DNA of 64,000 nt, from positions 62,001 through 126,000 of the forward strand of contig NZ_CADIKK010000001.1 in NCBI RefSeq assembly GCF_902859915.1, written 5' to 3'. The stretch is from Paraburkholderia ultramafica (GTDB lineage Bacteria > Pseudomonadota > Gammaproteobacteria > Burkholderiales > Burkholderiaceae). Positions 45,103 through 53,525 of this stretch are shown here, one piece after another (position 1 is the stretch's first letter; each line of letters begins with the position of its first letter). Made by a program: the position numbers and the translations under genes. The notes beneath the pieces were generated by a model. The model saw only the letters and a program-made list of their open reading frames with translations, was not told where the DNA came from and searched no databases.

Positions 45103-45606
45103 TCAGCCGAAGTATTGCGACACGCGGAATTCGCCCGTTTCGAGATCGACATCGGTTCGCAGGTAGAGGCCGAGCGGCATCGGCTGCGCCCACATCTGAG
45201 CCTCGATGCGGAAACTGAGCGAGCGGCCGTCCATCCGCGCGTCGTCAATGCTCACACTCACCTGCACGGTTTCGCCGATCAGCCGCGGCTCGAAGTCGAG
45301 CAGCGCGACGCGGATGCGGTTCTGCAGCATGGCGGCATCAATGCCCGACAATGCGGCGCCGGCCAGATCGGGAATACCGAAATTGAGCACGGAGTTGCCA
45401 ACCTGATCGAGCCCGTCGAGCTCGTCGCCGTTCCATTGACGGGTGCAGTTCAGCAACGCGGCAATGTCGCGGGTCACGCACTCGCGCAGGCGCGCCGCGG
45501 TGATCACCCGCTGTTCGCGGCTCTCATCAGGCTCGGCCGGCGCCAGATCGGTCAGCCGGTCGAGCAGCGAAGGCTGCAGGCGTTCCTGCGGTGTCAGTTC
45601 CGCCAT
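45103..45606 (-). CDS. tssE: T6SS baseplate protein TssE (gp25-like)
   Basis: A 167-residue member of the phage gp25 family. The N-terminal part has LQPSLLDRLTDLAP; the family core is seen as VLNFGIPDLAG and LLDFEPRLIGETVQVSVSI (the EPR motif of the gp25/TssE family). It starts sheath polymerisation at the baseplate. An AGGAG site lies about 11 bases before the ATG. It sits tightly between tagJ and tssF. Confidence 0.95.
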   Translation of the reverse strand: MAELTPQERLQPSLLDRLTDLAPAEPDESREQRVITAARLRECVTRDIAALLNCTRQWNGDELDGLDQVGNSVLNFGIPDLAGAALSGIDAAMLQNRIRVALLDFEPRLIGETVQVSVSIDDARMDGRSLSFRIEAQMWAQPMPLGLYLRTDVDLETGEFRVSQYFG

Positions 45607-45619
45607 CCGTGCATTCTCC

Positions 45620-46432
45620 TCAGCGCGTGCCGAACGTCACCGAGCGCACGTCGAGCAGCGAATACTCGGCGGTGTCGGTGACGAACATGCGCTGGCCGCG
45701 GCCGGCGAAGCAGTCGTCGCCCTGCGCGATCCACTCGGTACGTGCCGCGAGCGCGAGCCCGGCGACGCCGGAGCGTTCACTGCCCGGATAACGGCATGGC
45801 ACGAAGCCGACCGCCTGAGCGCCGCTCTGCCAGGTGATCTGCGCCGGCGCCCAGATCTTGTCGCGCAGATCGGCCGGCGCCTCGAACGTCAGCGCTCGGA
45901 TCTGCGCGAACGGAACCCACGCGTAGCCGGTCTTCAGGATCAGTTCGAGGCACGGGCCGAAACGCGGATCGGCATCCGCGAGCCATGCGAACGGCTCGCC
46001 GTCGATGGTGCCGGCAACCGTCCCGGCCGCATCGAACGCGTTCGCGCGCAATTCGAGGGCCTGCGCGACGCGGCCGGCGCACAGCGCTTGCAGCGACTGC
46101 GCCAGCGACGCATGCCACCGGGCCGGCTCGCCGATCAAGTTCGGGCTCGCGCTGCCCGTCATCACCGCTTCGCGCTCGCGTTCGCCACGCAACGCGCAGC
46201 CGTAGGCGGTCACCATCAGCGCGTTCTGCTCGTCCAGTTCGCCGGCCACTTTCAGCTGATTCGCGGCGCGCTCCCAGTCGCCCAGCAGCGCGAGCAGCTG
46301 GAACAGGAACACACGCAGCACCGCATCGGCGGGCCGGCTTCTGACCTCGGCGGACAGTACGCGCAATGCCTCGTCCAGTTGCCCGTTCACGAGCAGCGTT
46401 TCTGGATTGGCGACGCCTGGAGAAATGCTCAC
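45620..46432 (-). CDS. tagJ: T6SS accessory protein TagJ (ImpE/SciE family)
   Basis: A 270-residue protein: TPR-like helical N-terminal half (LLVNGQLDEALRVLSAEVRSRPAD; FLFQLLALLGDWERAANQLK) and an ImpE-type C-terminal half (PFAWLADADPRFGPCLELIL; RYPGSERSGVAGLALAARTEW). TagJ binds the TssB-TssC sheath and helps ClpV recycling in some systems. It sits between hcp and tssE, the usual place. Confidence 0.92.
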   Translation of the reverse strand: MSISPGVANPETLLVNGQLDEALRVLSAEVRSRPADAVLRVFLFQLLALLGDWERAANQLKVAGELDEQNALMVTAYGCALRGEREREAVMTGSASPNLIGEPARWHASLAQSLQALCAGRVAQALELRANAFDAAGTVAGTIDGEPFAWLADADPRFGPCLELILKTGYAWVPFAQIRALTFEAPADLRDKIWAPAQITWQSGAQAVGFVPCRYPGSERSGVAGLALAARTEWIAQGDDCFAGRGQRMFVTDTAEYSLLDVRSVTFGTR

Positions 46433-46510
46433 GGTAGATAGTCCATTTAACGAATGAAGGCAGGTGACGGGCCCGGTGCGTGCCGGAAGCCGGCTCGCAC
46501 GCGTGCGTGC

Positions 46511-47014
46511 TTACTGCTTCGCAACCTGCTGGATGTCGAAGGTGAAGTCCTTCGTGCCGCCATTTGCCTTGCCTTCGTCGTCCTGCGGCTGGAACGAATA
46601 CTTGAACTTGCCGAAGTGCAGCGTGATGTTTTCGGTCAGGCGCTCGTCGCCACCGCTGCCGCCGGTCGACACCGACGTGATCAGCACGCCTTCGCTGAGC
46701 TCGATCGTCACGAAGTCGGTCTGCTGACCGGTCGCGTTGGTCACGTACAGGTACGCGGTTTCGACGCGCGCGCCCGTGCAGCACGCGTTCAGGATTGCGT
46801 TCGAGCAGCTGTCGATGTACTTCGTGATGGTGATGTCATGGATGTTCGCCTTGCCGCCCGATGCGTAGCCCGCGCCTGTGTGCAGGTTGCCGGTGTTGCT
46901 GACGCTCCACGACCACGCGATGATCGGAACCTCGTTCTTGTGCTTCGAATGGTTGGACGCACCCTGGATCGTGACCGAACCAGTGCCGAATTTCAGATGC
47001 ATGTCGAATGCCAT
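46511..47014 (-). CDS. hcp: T6SS tube protein Hcp (TssD)
   Basis: A 167-residue Hcp1-family protein that stacks into the inner tube and also shelters small effectors. The start MAFDMHLKFGTGSVTIQGAS and the later blocks TKYIDSCSNAILNACCTG and ITLHFGKFKYSFQP are typical. An AGAGG site precedes it. The gene is separated from tssC by 109 bases holding a hairpin, and from tagJ by 78 bases, so its expression may differ from its neighbours. Confidence 0.97.
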   Translation of the reverse strand: MAFDMHLKFGTGSVTIQGASNHSKHKNEVPIIAWSWSVSNTGNLHTGAGYASGGKANIHDITITKYIDSCSNAILNACCTGARVETAYLYVTNATGQQTDFVTIELSEGVLITSVSTGGSGGDERLTENITLHFGKFKYSFQPQDDEGKANGGTKDFTFDIQQVAKQ

Positions 47015-47069
47015 AATTACCTCTGCTGATTGCTAATGAGTGTGCTCGCCGGTCCGACGAACGATGGGA

Positions 47070-47089
47070 CCGGAGCGTCTGCGCTCCGG
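47070..47089. other. Intercistronic hairpin between tssC and hcp
   Basis: A perfect 8-base inverted repeat CCGGAGCG/CGCTCCGG with a four-base loop lies 35 bases after the tssC stop and 56 bases before the hcp start. It lacks a following T-run on the minus strand, so it looks like an mRNA-stabilising or processing stem rather than a full terminator. Confidence 0.55.
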
Positions 47090-47123
47090 ATAGGGTTCTT
47101 GCGCGCGGCGTACCGCCGGATGC

Positions 47124-48626
47124 TCACGCGGCGCGCGCGGCAGGCAGACGCGACACGAGACGCAGCGACACGGTCAGGCCTTCGAGCTGGTAATGCGGTT
47201 TCAGGAAGAACTTCGAGGTGTAATAGCCAGGGTTGTCCTCGACTTCCTCGACGACCACCTGCGCGGCGGCCAGCGGCTTGCGCGCCTTGGTTTCCTCGCT
47301 GGAGTTCACCGGATCGCCGTCGACGTAATTCATCACCCAGTTGGAGAGCCAGTTCTCCATCTGCTCGCGCGTGCTGAACGAGCCGATCTTGTCGCGGACA
47401 ATGCACTTCAGGTAGTGCGCGAAGCGGCAGCACGCGAACATATACGGCAAGCGCGCCGACAGGTTCGAGTTCGCCGTCGCCGACGGATTGTCGTACTCCT
47501 CCGGCTTCGCGACCGACTGCGCGCCGATGAACGCGGCCAGATCCGAGTTTTTCCGGTGGACGAGCGGCATCAGGCCCATCTTGTCCAGCTCGGCCGAGCG
47601 GCGGTCGGTGATCGCGATTTCGGTCGGGCACTTCATATCGACGCCGCCGTCGTCGCTGGGAAACGTATGCACCGGCAGGTTCTCCACCGCCCCGCCCGAT
47701 TCCACGCCTCGAATGCGCGTGCACCAGCCGTACAGCTTGAACGAGCGGTTGATGTTCACCGCCATCGCGTACGCCGCGTTCTGCCACGTGTACTTCGACG
47801 AATCCGCGCTTTCGGTGTCCTCCTCGAAGTCGAACTCCTCGACGGGGTCCGTCTTCGCGCCGTAAGGCAGGCGCGCGAGCGTGCGCGGCATCGTCAGCGC
47901 GAGATAGCGCGCGTCGTCCATCTCGCGTAGCGAGCGCCAGCCGGCGTAATCCGGCGTCGTGAAGATCATCGATAGATCGCGCGGATTCGCGAGCTCGTTC
48001 CAGTTCTCCATGCCGAGCAGCGTCGAATCGGCGGCCGAGATGAACGGCGCGTGCGCGGCGGCGGCGACCTGCGAAATGCCGCGCAACAGTTCGACATCCT
48101 GAGGACTCTGATTGAAGTAGTAGTCGCCGATCAGGCAACCGTACGGCTCGCCGCCGAGCTGGCCGTATTCCTCTTCATAGATCCGCTTGAACACCGGGCT
48201 CTGGTCCCACGCAACGCCCTTGAAGCGTTTGAGGTTTTTTCCGAGCTCCTTCTTCGACACGTTCATCACCCGGATCTTCAGCATTGGATCGGTTTCCGAA
48301 TTCGTGACGAGGTGGTGCAGGCCGCGCCATGCGCCTTCCAGCTTCTGAAACTCGGCGTGGTGCATGATGCGGTTCAACTGCTCGCCGAGCTTGCGGTCGA
48401 TCTCCGCGACGTACGCATTGATCGTCTGCGTCACGTCGTCGGATACGATGTTCGAATCCTGCAATACCTGCTCCGCGAGGGTGCGCACCGCCGCTTCGAC
48501 TTCCTCTTTCGCGCGCTCGTTCTTCGGCCTGAACTCCTTGCTGAGCAGCGCCGCAAAGTCGCTGGTCTCGCTGAGTGCAGCGTGCGCGTCCTGCGCGGCC
48601 GCTTCGAATTGATTCTGGCTTTCCAT
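47124..48626 (-). CDS. tssC: T6SS contractile sheath large subunit TssC
   Basis: A 500-residue sheath protein (VipB/EvpB). Key blocks are EFQKLEGAWRGLHHLV, MLKIRVMNVSKKEL, YGCLIGDYYFNQSPQDVELLRGISQVAAAAHAPFI (in parts) and the C-terminal YQLEGLTVSLRLVSRLP. It forms the contractile sheath with TssB. An AGGAG site precedes the ATG, which is eight bases after the tssB stop. Confidence 0.97.
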   Translation of the reverse strand: MESQNQFEAAAQDAHAALSETSDFAALLSKEFRPKNERAKEEVEAAVRTLAEQVLQDSNIVSDDVTQTINAYVAEIDRKLGEQLNRIMHHAEFQKLEGAWRGLHHLVTNSETDPMLKIRVMNVSKKELGKNLKRFKGVAWDQSPVFKRIYEEEYGQLGGEPYGCLIGDYYFNQSPQDVELLRGISQVAAAAHAPFISAADSTLLGMENWNELANPRDLSMIFTTPDYAGWRSLREMDDARYLALTMPRTLARLPYGAKTDPVEEFDFEEDTESADSSKYTWQNAAYAMAVNINRSFKLYGWCTRIRGVESGGAVENLPVHTFPSDDGGVDMKCPTEIAITDRRSAELDKMGLMPLVHRKNSDLAAFIGAQSVAKPEEYDNPSATANSNLSARLPYMFACCRFAHYLKCIVRDKIGSFSTREQMENWLSNWVMNYVDGDPVNSSEETKARKPLAAAQVVVEEVEDNPGYYTSKFFLKPHYQLEGLTVSLRLVSRLPAARAA

Positions 48627-48634
48627 GATCGCCG

Positions 48635-49156
48635 TTACTCCTGTCCGGGTTCGGTGTCGGTGGGCTTCGGGGCCGCGCTCAGCGATTGCAGCAGCGCCGG
48701 ATCCCTGATCGCCTGCGCGATCAGCTTTTCAGCACCGGCCTTGCCGTCGAGATAGGTGCCCAGGTTCGCAAGCTGCGTGCGCGCCTCGAGCAGCCTGGCA
48801 AGCGAATCCACGTTGCGCGCGACCGCCGCGGGTGAAAAGTCGTCCATGCTCTCGAACGTAATGTCCACTTCGAGATTGCCTTGACCTGTCAGCGTATTGG
48901 GGACGTTGAAGTTCACACGCGGCTTCATCGAATGCATGCGGCTGTCGAAGTTGTCGACGTCGATCTCCAGCGCCTTGCGCTCTTCGATCGGCGGCAGATC
49001 GCCGGCATTCGCGCCGGACAGATCCGACATCACGCCCATCACGAACGGGATTTGCACTTTCTTCTGCGCGCCGTACAGCTCCACGTCATACTCGATCTGG
49101 ACGCGCGGTGCCCGATTCCGCGCAATGAATTTCTGACTGCTCTGCCTCGTTGCCAT
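48635..49156 (-). CDS. tssB: T6SS contractile sheath small subunit TssB
   Basis: A 173-residue VipA-family protein: RNRAPRVQIEYDVE near the start, PFVMGVMSDLSG, FVEID-type block (KALEIDVDNFDSRM) and the helical C-terminal region. It heads the long minus-strand T6SS operon, so its upstream region carries the main promoter. An AAAGGA site precedes the start. Confidence 0.97.
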   Translation of the reverse strand: MATRQSSQKFIARNRAPRVQIEYDVELYGAQKKVQIPFVMGVMSDLSGANAGDLPPIEERKALEIDVDNFDSRMHSMKPRVNFNVPNTLTGQGNLEVDITFESMDDFSPAAVARNVDSLARLLEARTQLANLGTYLDGKAGAEKLIAQAIRDPALLQSLSAAPKPTDTEPGQE

Positions 49157-49536
49157 ACGCTTGTTCCTTTGGGGTACGTAAGGTTTTCAGGGATTCGACG
49201 GAATCGCGCGACCAAGACCGGCCGGCCGGCAATGGACTCGTGTCGTTCCGCGACCGTCGTTCACGCTCACAGAACAGCGCAGCGCCGCGATCTATTCCAC
49301 GTTTCCTCAATCGACCTGCACGGGTTTCCGGTCGTCACCGCATTGCCTGCGCAAAACAGAACAATCCGGAGGCCGCGAATATTCCATGGCTCGGATCGAT
49401 GAATCGCAATTCGCCCGCCAGGGGATCGCGCATCGCGCATTGGATTGATCGGCGCGCAGAGGAATAAACGCGCGGGGCTGGCTGTTCAGTCCGTATTACC
49501 GCCTTAGCCGACAGTGGATTCACTGCACCGCACCCA
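49157..49536. other. Divergent control region between tssB and the sensor-kinase operon
   Basis: About 380 bases that must hold the promoters for both the 24-kb T6SS operon and the FecR-like/sensor/kinase operon. A GGCCGGCCGGC patch lies around 49219. I searched both strands by eye for sigma-54 -24/-12 boxes and found none convincing. Short frames here lack support. Confidence 0.45.
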
Positions 49537-50481
49537 ATGACACGTTCAGTAAAACCCGATCGAACGCTCTTCAGAGCGCCGCTGCGGCTCGTGCCGCTCG
49601 TCCTGCTGGCGATCGCGTCGTACGCGCATGCAGGCTGGACGCTGGCGCGTGCCGACACGCCGGTCACCACGATTCACGCGACGAGCGTGTATCAGGCCGA
49701 GGCCGGCCAGCGTCTCGTGCAGGACGACATCGTCCAGACGCCGTCCAGCGGCGTCGTACAGATCCAGGACGAGAGCGGCAACATCGTCGCGTTCGGCCAC
49801 GACACGCGCGTGCTGCTGATGCGCGACGCGCATGTCGCGTTGCTGCGCGGCTGGGTCAAGGTGCTGAACGCATGTAGCGTGGCGAACTGCGTGCCGCCCG
49901 TCGTCGATACCGAACGCACGCGCTTCACGCTGGCGGATCGCACCGCGCTGGTCATTGCCGCGGCGCCGCCCGGCTACGACAGCGCAGACGCGGTGTACTG
50001 CGAAAGCGGCTCGGCCCAGCTGCTCGCACTCGGCAAGTCGCGCAGCAAGCCGGTCGACGTCCGGATCGACGCGCATCAGTTCGCCCTGCGTGCGAAAACG
50101 AATGAGGCGATCTCGATTTACGCAAGCCCTGATTCGAAGTTCGTCGCAACGATGCCGATCACGTTTCGCGATGCCTTGCGCACGCTGCCGTCGCCGGCGA
50201 ACCCGCGCAACCTGCCGACTCATGATCTGCGCCCAGTGACCTACGACGACGTGTCGGACTGGCTCGGCAGCGCGCTCGCCGTACGGACCGACCCGGCGAC
50301 CCGCTTCACCGGGCGCTTCCGCGCGCGCCTGTCGGATCCGGCATTCCGCCGCGACGTGAGGCAGCACGTTCGCGAGCTGCCCGACTGGCGCCCGCTCGTG
50401 TTTCCACAGCCGCGGCTGACGCCGCGCGCCGCGATCCTCGCGGTGCCTTCCGCTTACCCATCGATATCCGCTCGCCCATGA
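49537..50481 (+). CDS. Exported FecR-like protein of the T6SS phosphorylation module
   Basis: A 314-residue protein with a Sec signal peptide (LVPLVLLAIASYAHA, cleavage near residue 32) and a FecR-like beta domain near residues 45-110 (VYQAEAGQRLVQDDIVQT, VVQIQDESGNIVAFGHDTRV). Two cysteines (NACSVANC) follow, and the C-terminal part is disordered and Pro-rich. It is periplasmic. The stop overlaps the ATG of the heme-motif sensor by four bases, and that gene overlaps the kinase in turn. I infer that it modulates the sensor from the periplasm; the family's role in T6SS is not established. Confidence 0.75.
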   Translation: MTRSVKPDRTLFRAPLRLVPLVLLAIASYAHAGWTLARADTPVTTIHATSVYQAEAGQRLVQDDIVQTPSSGVVQIQDESGNIVAFGHDTRVLLMRDAHVALLRGWVKVLNACSVANCVPPVVDTERTRFTLADRTALVIAAAPPGYDSADAVYCESGSAQLLALGKSRSKPVDVRIDAHQFALRAKTNEAISIYASPDSKFVATMPITFRDALRTLPSPANPRNLPTHDLRPVTYDDVSDWLGSALAVRTDPATRFTGRFRARLSDPAFRRDVRQHVRELPDWRPLVFPQPRLTPRAAILAVPSAYPSISARP

Positions 50482-51398
50482 AGCTGTCACTCGCCATCAA
50501 ATTCAATCTCGTGTTCGTCACGATCTTCGCGATCGGACTGACTGCGGCCGGAGTCGTCGCCGACCGGGTACTGCAGCAGCAGGCGCTGGACGAGACGCGC
50601 CACGACGCCAACGTGCTGATGAGCGCGGCCGAGGCGATGCAAAGCTACACCGCGCAGCACATCACGCCGCTGCTCGCAACGCAGATCCAGTATTCGTTCG
50701 TGCCGGAATCGGTGCCGGCGTTCTCCGCGATCGAGATGCTGAACACGTTGCAAAGCGCGTTCCCCAACTTCTCGTACCGTTCGACAATGCTCAATCCGAC
50801 CAATCCGCGCGACCGGCCGACCGATTGGGAAACCGAAGTCATTTCACATCTGCACGACCAGCCGGCGCTCAAGGAGATCACCGGGCAGCGCCGCACGCCC
50901 GGCGGCGAGCACCTGCTGTTCCTCGCGCGCCCGGCCAGCATCACGGATTCGACCTGCATGCAGTGCCATAGCACACCGTCGGCCGCGCCGCGCACCATGC
51001 TCGACAAGTACGGACCGGCGAACGGCTTCGGCTGGAAGATGAACGACGTGATCGGCGCGGAGTTCGTGTCGGTGCCGATGTCCGAATCGATCGCGCGCGG
51101 CCGCGCGCTGTGGCGCAACTTCATGGAGGCGCTGACCGTCGTGTTCGCCGTCGTGCTGGTCGTGCTGAACCTGATGGTGCATGTCCTCGTTACCCGGCGC
51201 CTGCAGACACTGTCGCGTGCGGCCGACGAAGTGAGCCTCGGCAAGCTCGGCGAGGTCGAGCTGCCGACCCGCGGCAGCGACGAGATCGCATCGCTCGCGG
51301 TGTCGTTCGGGCGGATGCGCACGAGCCTCGTCACCGCGTTCGAGATTCTCGACGAAACCGGCGCCGGGGCCACCGTGCCAAGCGGATCGCAAGCATGA
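50478..51398 (+). CDS. Tll0287-like (DUF3365) heme-motif membrane sensor with HAMP domain
   Basis: A 306-residue inner-membrane protein: helix 1 at about residues 8-28, a periplasmic Tll0287-like domain to about residue 210, helix 2 (FMEALTVVFAVVLVVLNLMV) and a HAMP domain (RLQTLSRAADEVSLGKLGEVELP). The periplasmic part has a c-type heme motif, Cys 160-x-x-Cys 163-His 164 (CMQCH), as in redox- or gas-sensing members. No kinase or cyclase output domain follows; the chain ends after HAMP. The next gene, overlapping by four bases, encodes a soluble serine/threonine kinase, so sensor and output appear split. Confidence 0.85.
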   Translation: MKLSLAIKFNLVFVTIFAIGLTAAGVVADRVLQQQALDETRHDANVLMSAAEAMQSYTAQHITPLLATQIQYSFVPESVPAFSAIEMLNTLQSAFPNFSYRSTMLNPTNPRDRPTDWETEVISHLHDQPALKEITGQRRTPGGEHLLFLARPASITDSTCMQCHSTPSAAPRTMLDKYGPANGFGWKMNDVIGAEFVSVPMSESIARGRALWRNFMEALTVVFAVVLVVLNLMVHVLVTRRLQTLSRAADEVSLGKLGEVELPTRGSDEIASLAVSFGRMRTSLVTAFEILDETGAGATVPSGSQA

Positions 51399-52816
51399 TC
51401 CAGCGCACGGAACCGCCGCCTCGGCGGATCGGCCGCTACCAGGTCGAGCGCGTGCTCGGCCGGGGGGCAATGGGCACGGTCTATCTCGCGAGCGATCCGC
51501 ATATCCAGCGGCAGGTCGCGCTGAAAACGATCCGCACCGAGCTGCTGCACGACGCGCATGACGGCGGCGGCGCGTCGGAAGCGGAACTGCCGGCGCGCTT
51601 CATCAACGAAGCGCGGGCGGCCGGACGGCTGCTGCATCCGCATATCGTCAGCGTGTTCGACTACGGCGAGGCCGACGGCGTCGCGTTCATCGCACTCGAA
51701 TACGTGCCCGGCGAAACACTCGCCGCGCGGCTCGCGCAACACGCCGACAACGGCACCACGATGCCGCTGACGAGTGTGCTCGTCTGGTTCGCGCAGTTGC
51801 TCGACGCGCTTGCTTACGCGCACGAGGTCGGCGTGATCCATCGCGACATCAAGCCGGCGAACCTGCTGATCGCGCCACGCGGCGAGTGCAAGATCACCGA
51901 TTTCGGCATCGCGCAGCTCGATACCGGCCGCCTGACCCAACCCGGCATGATGATTGGCACGCCTAGCTACATGTCGCCAGAGCAGTATGCCGGTGTGGAG
52001 ATCGACGCACGCAGCGATCTGTTCTCCGCCGGCGTCGTGCTCTACGAAATGCTGACCGGCAAGTGTCCGTTCACCGGCTCGTCGGCCGCGGTGATGCAGC
52101 AGGTGCTGAACGACACGCCGGCCGCACCGTCGAGCCGGACCGCGAACCTGCCGGTCGAACTCGACGCGATGGTGCAAAGAGCGCTCGCGAAGCGGCCCGA
52201 CCAACGTTACGCGTCCGCGCAAAGCTGGCGCGGCGAAGTACTGGCGCTGCTCGACAAGCTGACGGCGCGGCTCGATCCCGACCAGACGGTCGTCGTCGCG
52301 CCAGTGCCCCGTCAAGCGCTCGCGCCACCGTCGCCCGCCGCCAGCCCGGGTTCCTTCCCGGTCGACTGGTCGCCCGCCTTGCTTGCGCAACTGGAGCAGC
52401 GGCTCGTCAGCCATGTCGGCCCGGTCGCGTCGCGCCTGGTACGGCGCGCCGCGGCGCAGGCCACCGATTCGCGGATGCTCGCGGCCCAACTCGCGCGCCA
52501 TCTGCCCGACGACGCCGCGCGCCACGAATTCAATACGCTGCTCGAGCGTCATGCGGCGGCTTCGGGGATCGAGTCGACACGGGTCGCGCGCGAGACCAGC
52601 GCCGCGCGAACGGCAGTACCGGCACTTGATCCGGCGCACATTGAATCAGCCGCGCGGCGGCTTGCCTCGCATATCGGCCCAATCGCCCGCATCGTCGCTC
52701 AGCGCGCCGCTGTCGGCGCCGATACGGCGACCTTCCATGCGCGGCTTGTCGCTGCGTTACCCGCTTCCGTGGACAGGGACGCGTTTCTCAATACGCTCGA
52801 CGATCCGGCTGCCTGA
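51395..52816 (+). CDS. Serine/threonine protein kinase of the T6SS phosphorylation switch (PpkA/Stk-like), soluble
   Basis: A 473-residue Hanks-type kinase: glycine loop GRGAMGTVYLA near residue 22, VALKT lysine near 44, HRDIKPANLL with His 149-Arg-Asp 151, DFGIAQ with Asp 169, SYMSPEQ. After residue 290 a linker leads to two copies of a 55-residue helical module (LVSHVGPVASRLVRRAA and LASHIGPIARIVAQRAA). It has no membrane helix, unlike classic PpkA. It should phosphorylate the FHA protein to turn on secretion. I start at the ATG at 51395, in four-base overlap with the sensor gene. Confidence 0.9.
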   Translation: MIQRTEPPPRRIGRYQVERVLGRGAMGTVYLASDPHIQRQVALKTIRTELLHDAHDGGGASEAELPARFINEARAAGRLLHPHIVSVFDYGEADGVAFIALEYVPGETLAARLAQHADNGTTMPLTSVLVWFAQLLDALAYAHEVGVIHRDIKPANLLIAPRGECKITDFGIAQLDTGRLTQPGMMIGTPSYMSPEQYAGVEIDARSDLFSAGVVLYEMLTGKCPFTGSSAAVMQQVLNDTPAAPSSRTANLPVELDAMVQRALAKRPDQRYASAQSWRGEVLALLDKLTARLDPDQTVVVAPVPRQALAPPSPAASPGSFPVDWSPALLAQLEQRLVSHVGPVASRLVRRAAAQATDSRMLAAQLARHLPDDAARHEFNTLLERHAAASGIESTRVARETSAARTAVPALDPAHIESAARRLASHIGPIARIVAQRAAVGADTATFHARLVAALPASVDRDAFLNTLDDPAA

Positions 52817-52957
52817 CAGGCGGCGCGGCGTTTGCGGCGTAACAGATCCCGCATCGGGTCTCCTTGTCGCTGCGACCGCGTGCCGGGATCGCGCGCGGTG
52901 CGACCGACTCCATCAAGGCGACTCAAATTTGCCGCAAAGCGCTGTGCAGTACGTCCA

Positions 52958-53473
52958 CTATCTATAGAACACATATTCCGCAAGATACGGAGAGCTGCCG
53001 ACCTCATGCGCGGTCGAACATGGCGCCGCCGGCATCAAGCCGCCCATCGTGTTCACACGCTGCACATACCGCACAGCCGACAACACACCGCTTCCCGCCG
53101 TGCCATGAGTTTCGAGCAACAGTTGCGGCACGCTCGCCTTCGTCTCGCTCGGCAGTTGCGCGATCGCTTGCCCCACGATGCGGCTTCCGTCTTCCGCTTC
53201 CCACGACGGCCCCGCCCCATGCCGCACCACAGCGTGGCCACCCGCGTCGAACAGCGTCGCCTGAGGGCTCCTGAACACCCATCCCAGACGATGCTGCGCA
53301 TCGAACTCGCACGCATAGGTCTGTACGCCCGACGCAACCAGTGTCATGACGCGTTCGGCCTGAGGCGGATCGATGGAAGACGACGAAGGACCCGAAGGCG
53401 TCATCGCACAGGCGCTCAATGTCGACACGGCGACAGCGATCACAACGCCTGCTTGCAGAGTATTTCTGAACAT
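52958..53473 (-). CDS. DUF3455 family lipoprotein
   Basis: A 171-residue exported protein with a signal peptide ending in a lipobox (STLSAC, Cys near residue 22). The DUF3455 domain follows (GVQTYACEF, LGWVFRSPQATLFDAGG, HGAGPSWEAEDGS). Members are secreted proteins without a proven role. I start at 53473 (MFRNTLQ). It reads towards the T6SS kinase and away from the superoxide dismutase gene on the same strand 52 bases upstream. Confidence 0.85.
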   Translation of the reverse strand: MFRNTLQAGVVIAVAVSTLSACAMTPSGPSSSSIDPPQAERVMTLVASGVQTYACEFDAQHRLGWVFRSPQATLFDAGGHAVVRHGAGPSWEAEDGSRIVGQAIAQLPSETKASVPQLLLETHGTAGSGVLSAVRYVQRVNTMGGLMPAAPCSTAHEVGSSPYLAEYVFYR

Positions 53474-53525
53474 GGCTCTCACCTTGAATGAACAACGAAG
53501 CGCACGCGATGCCGCCAATGCCGGC

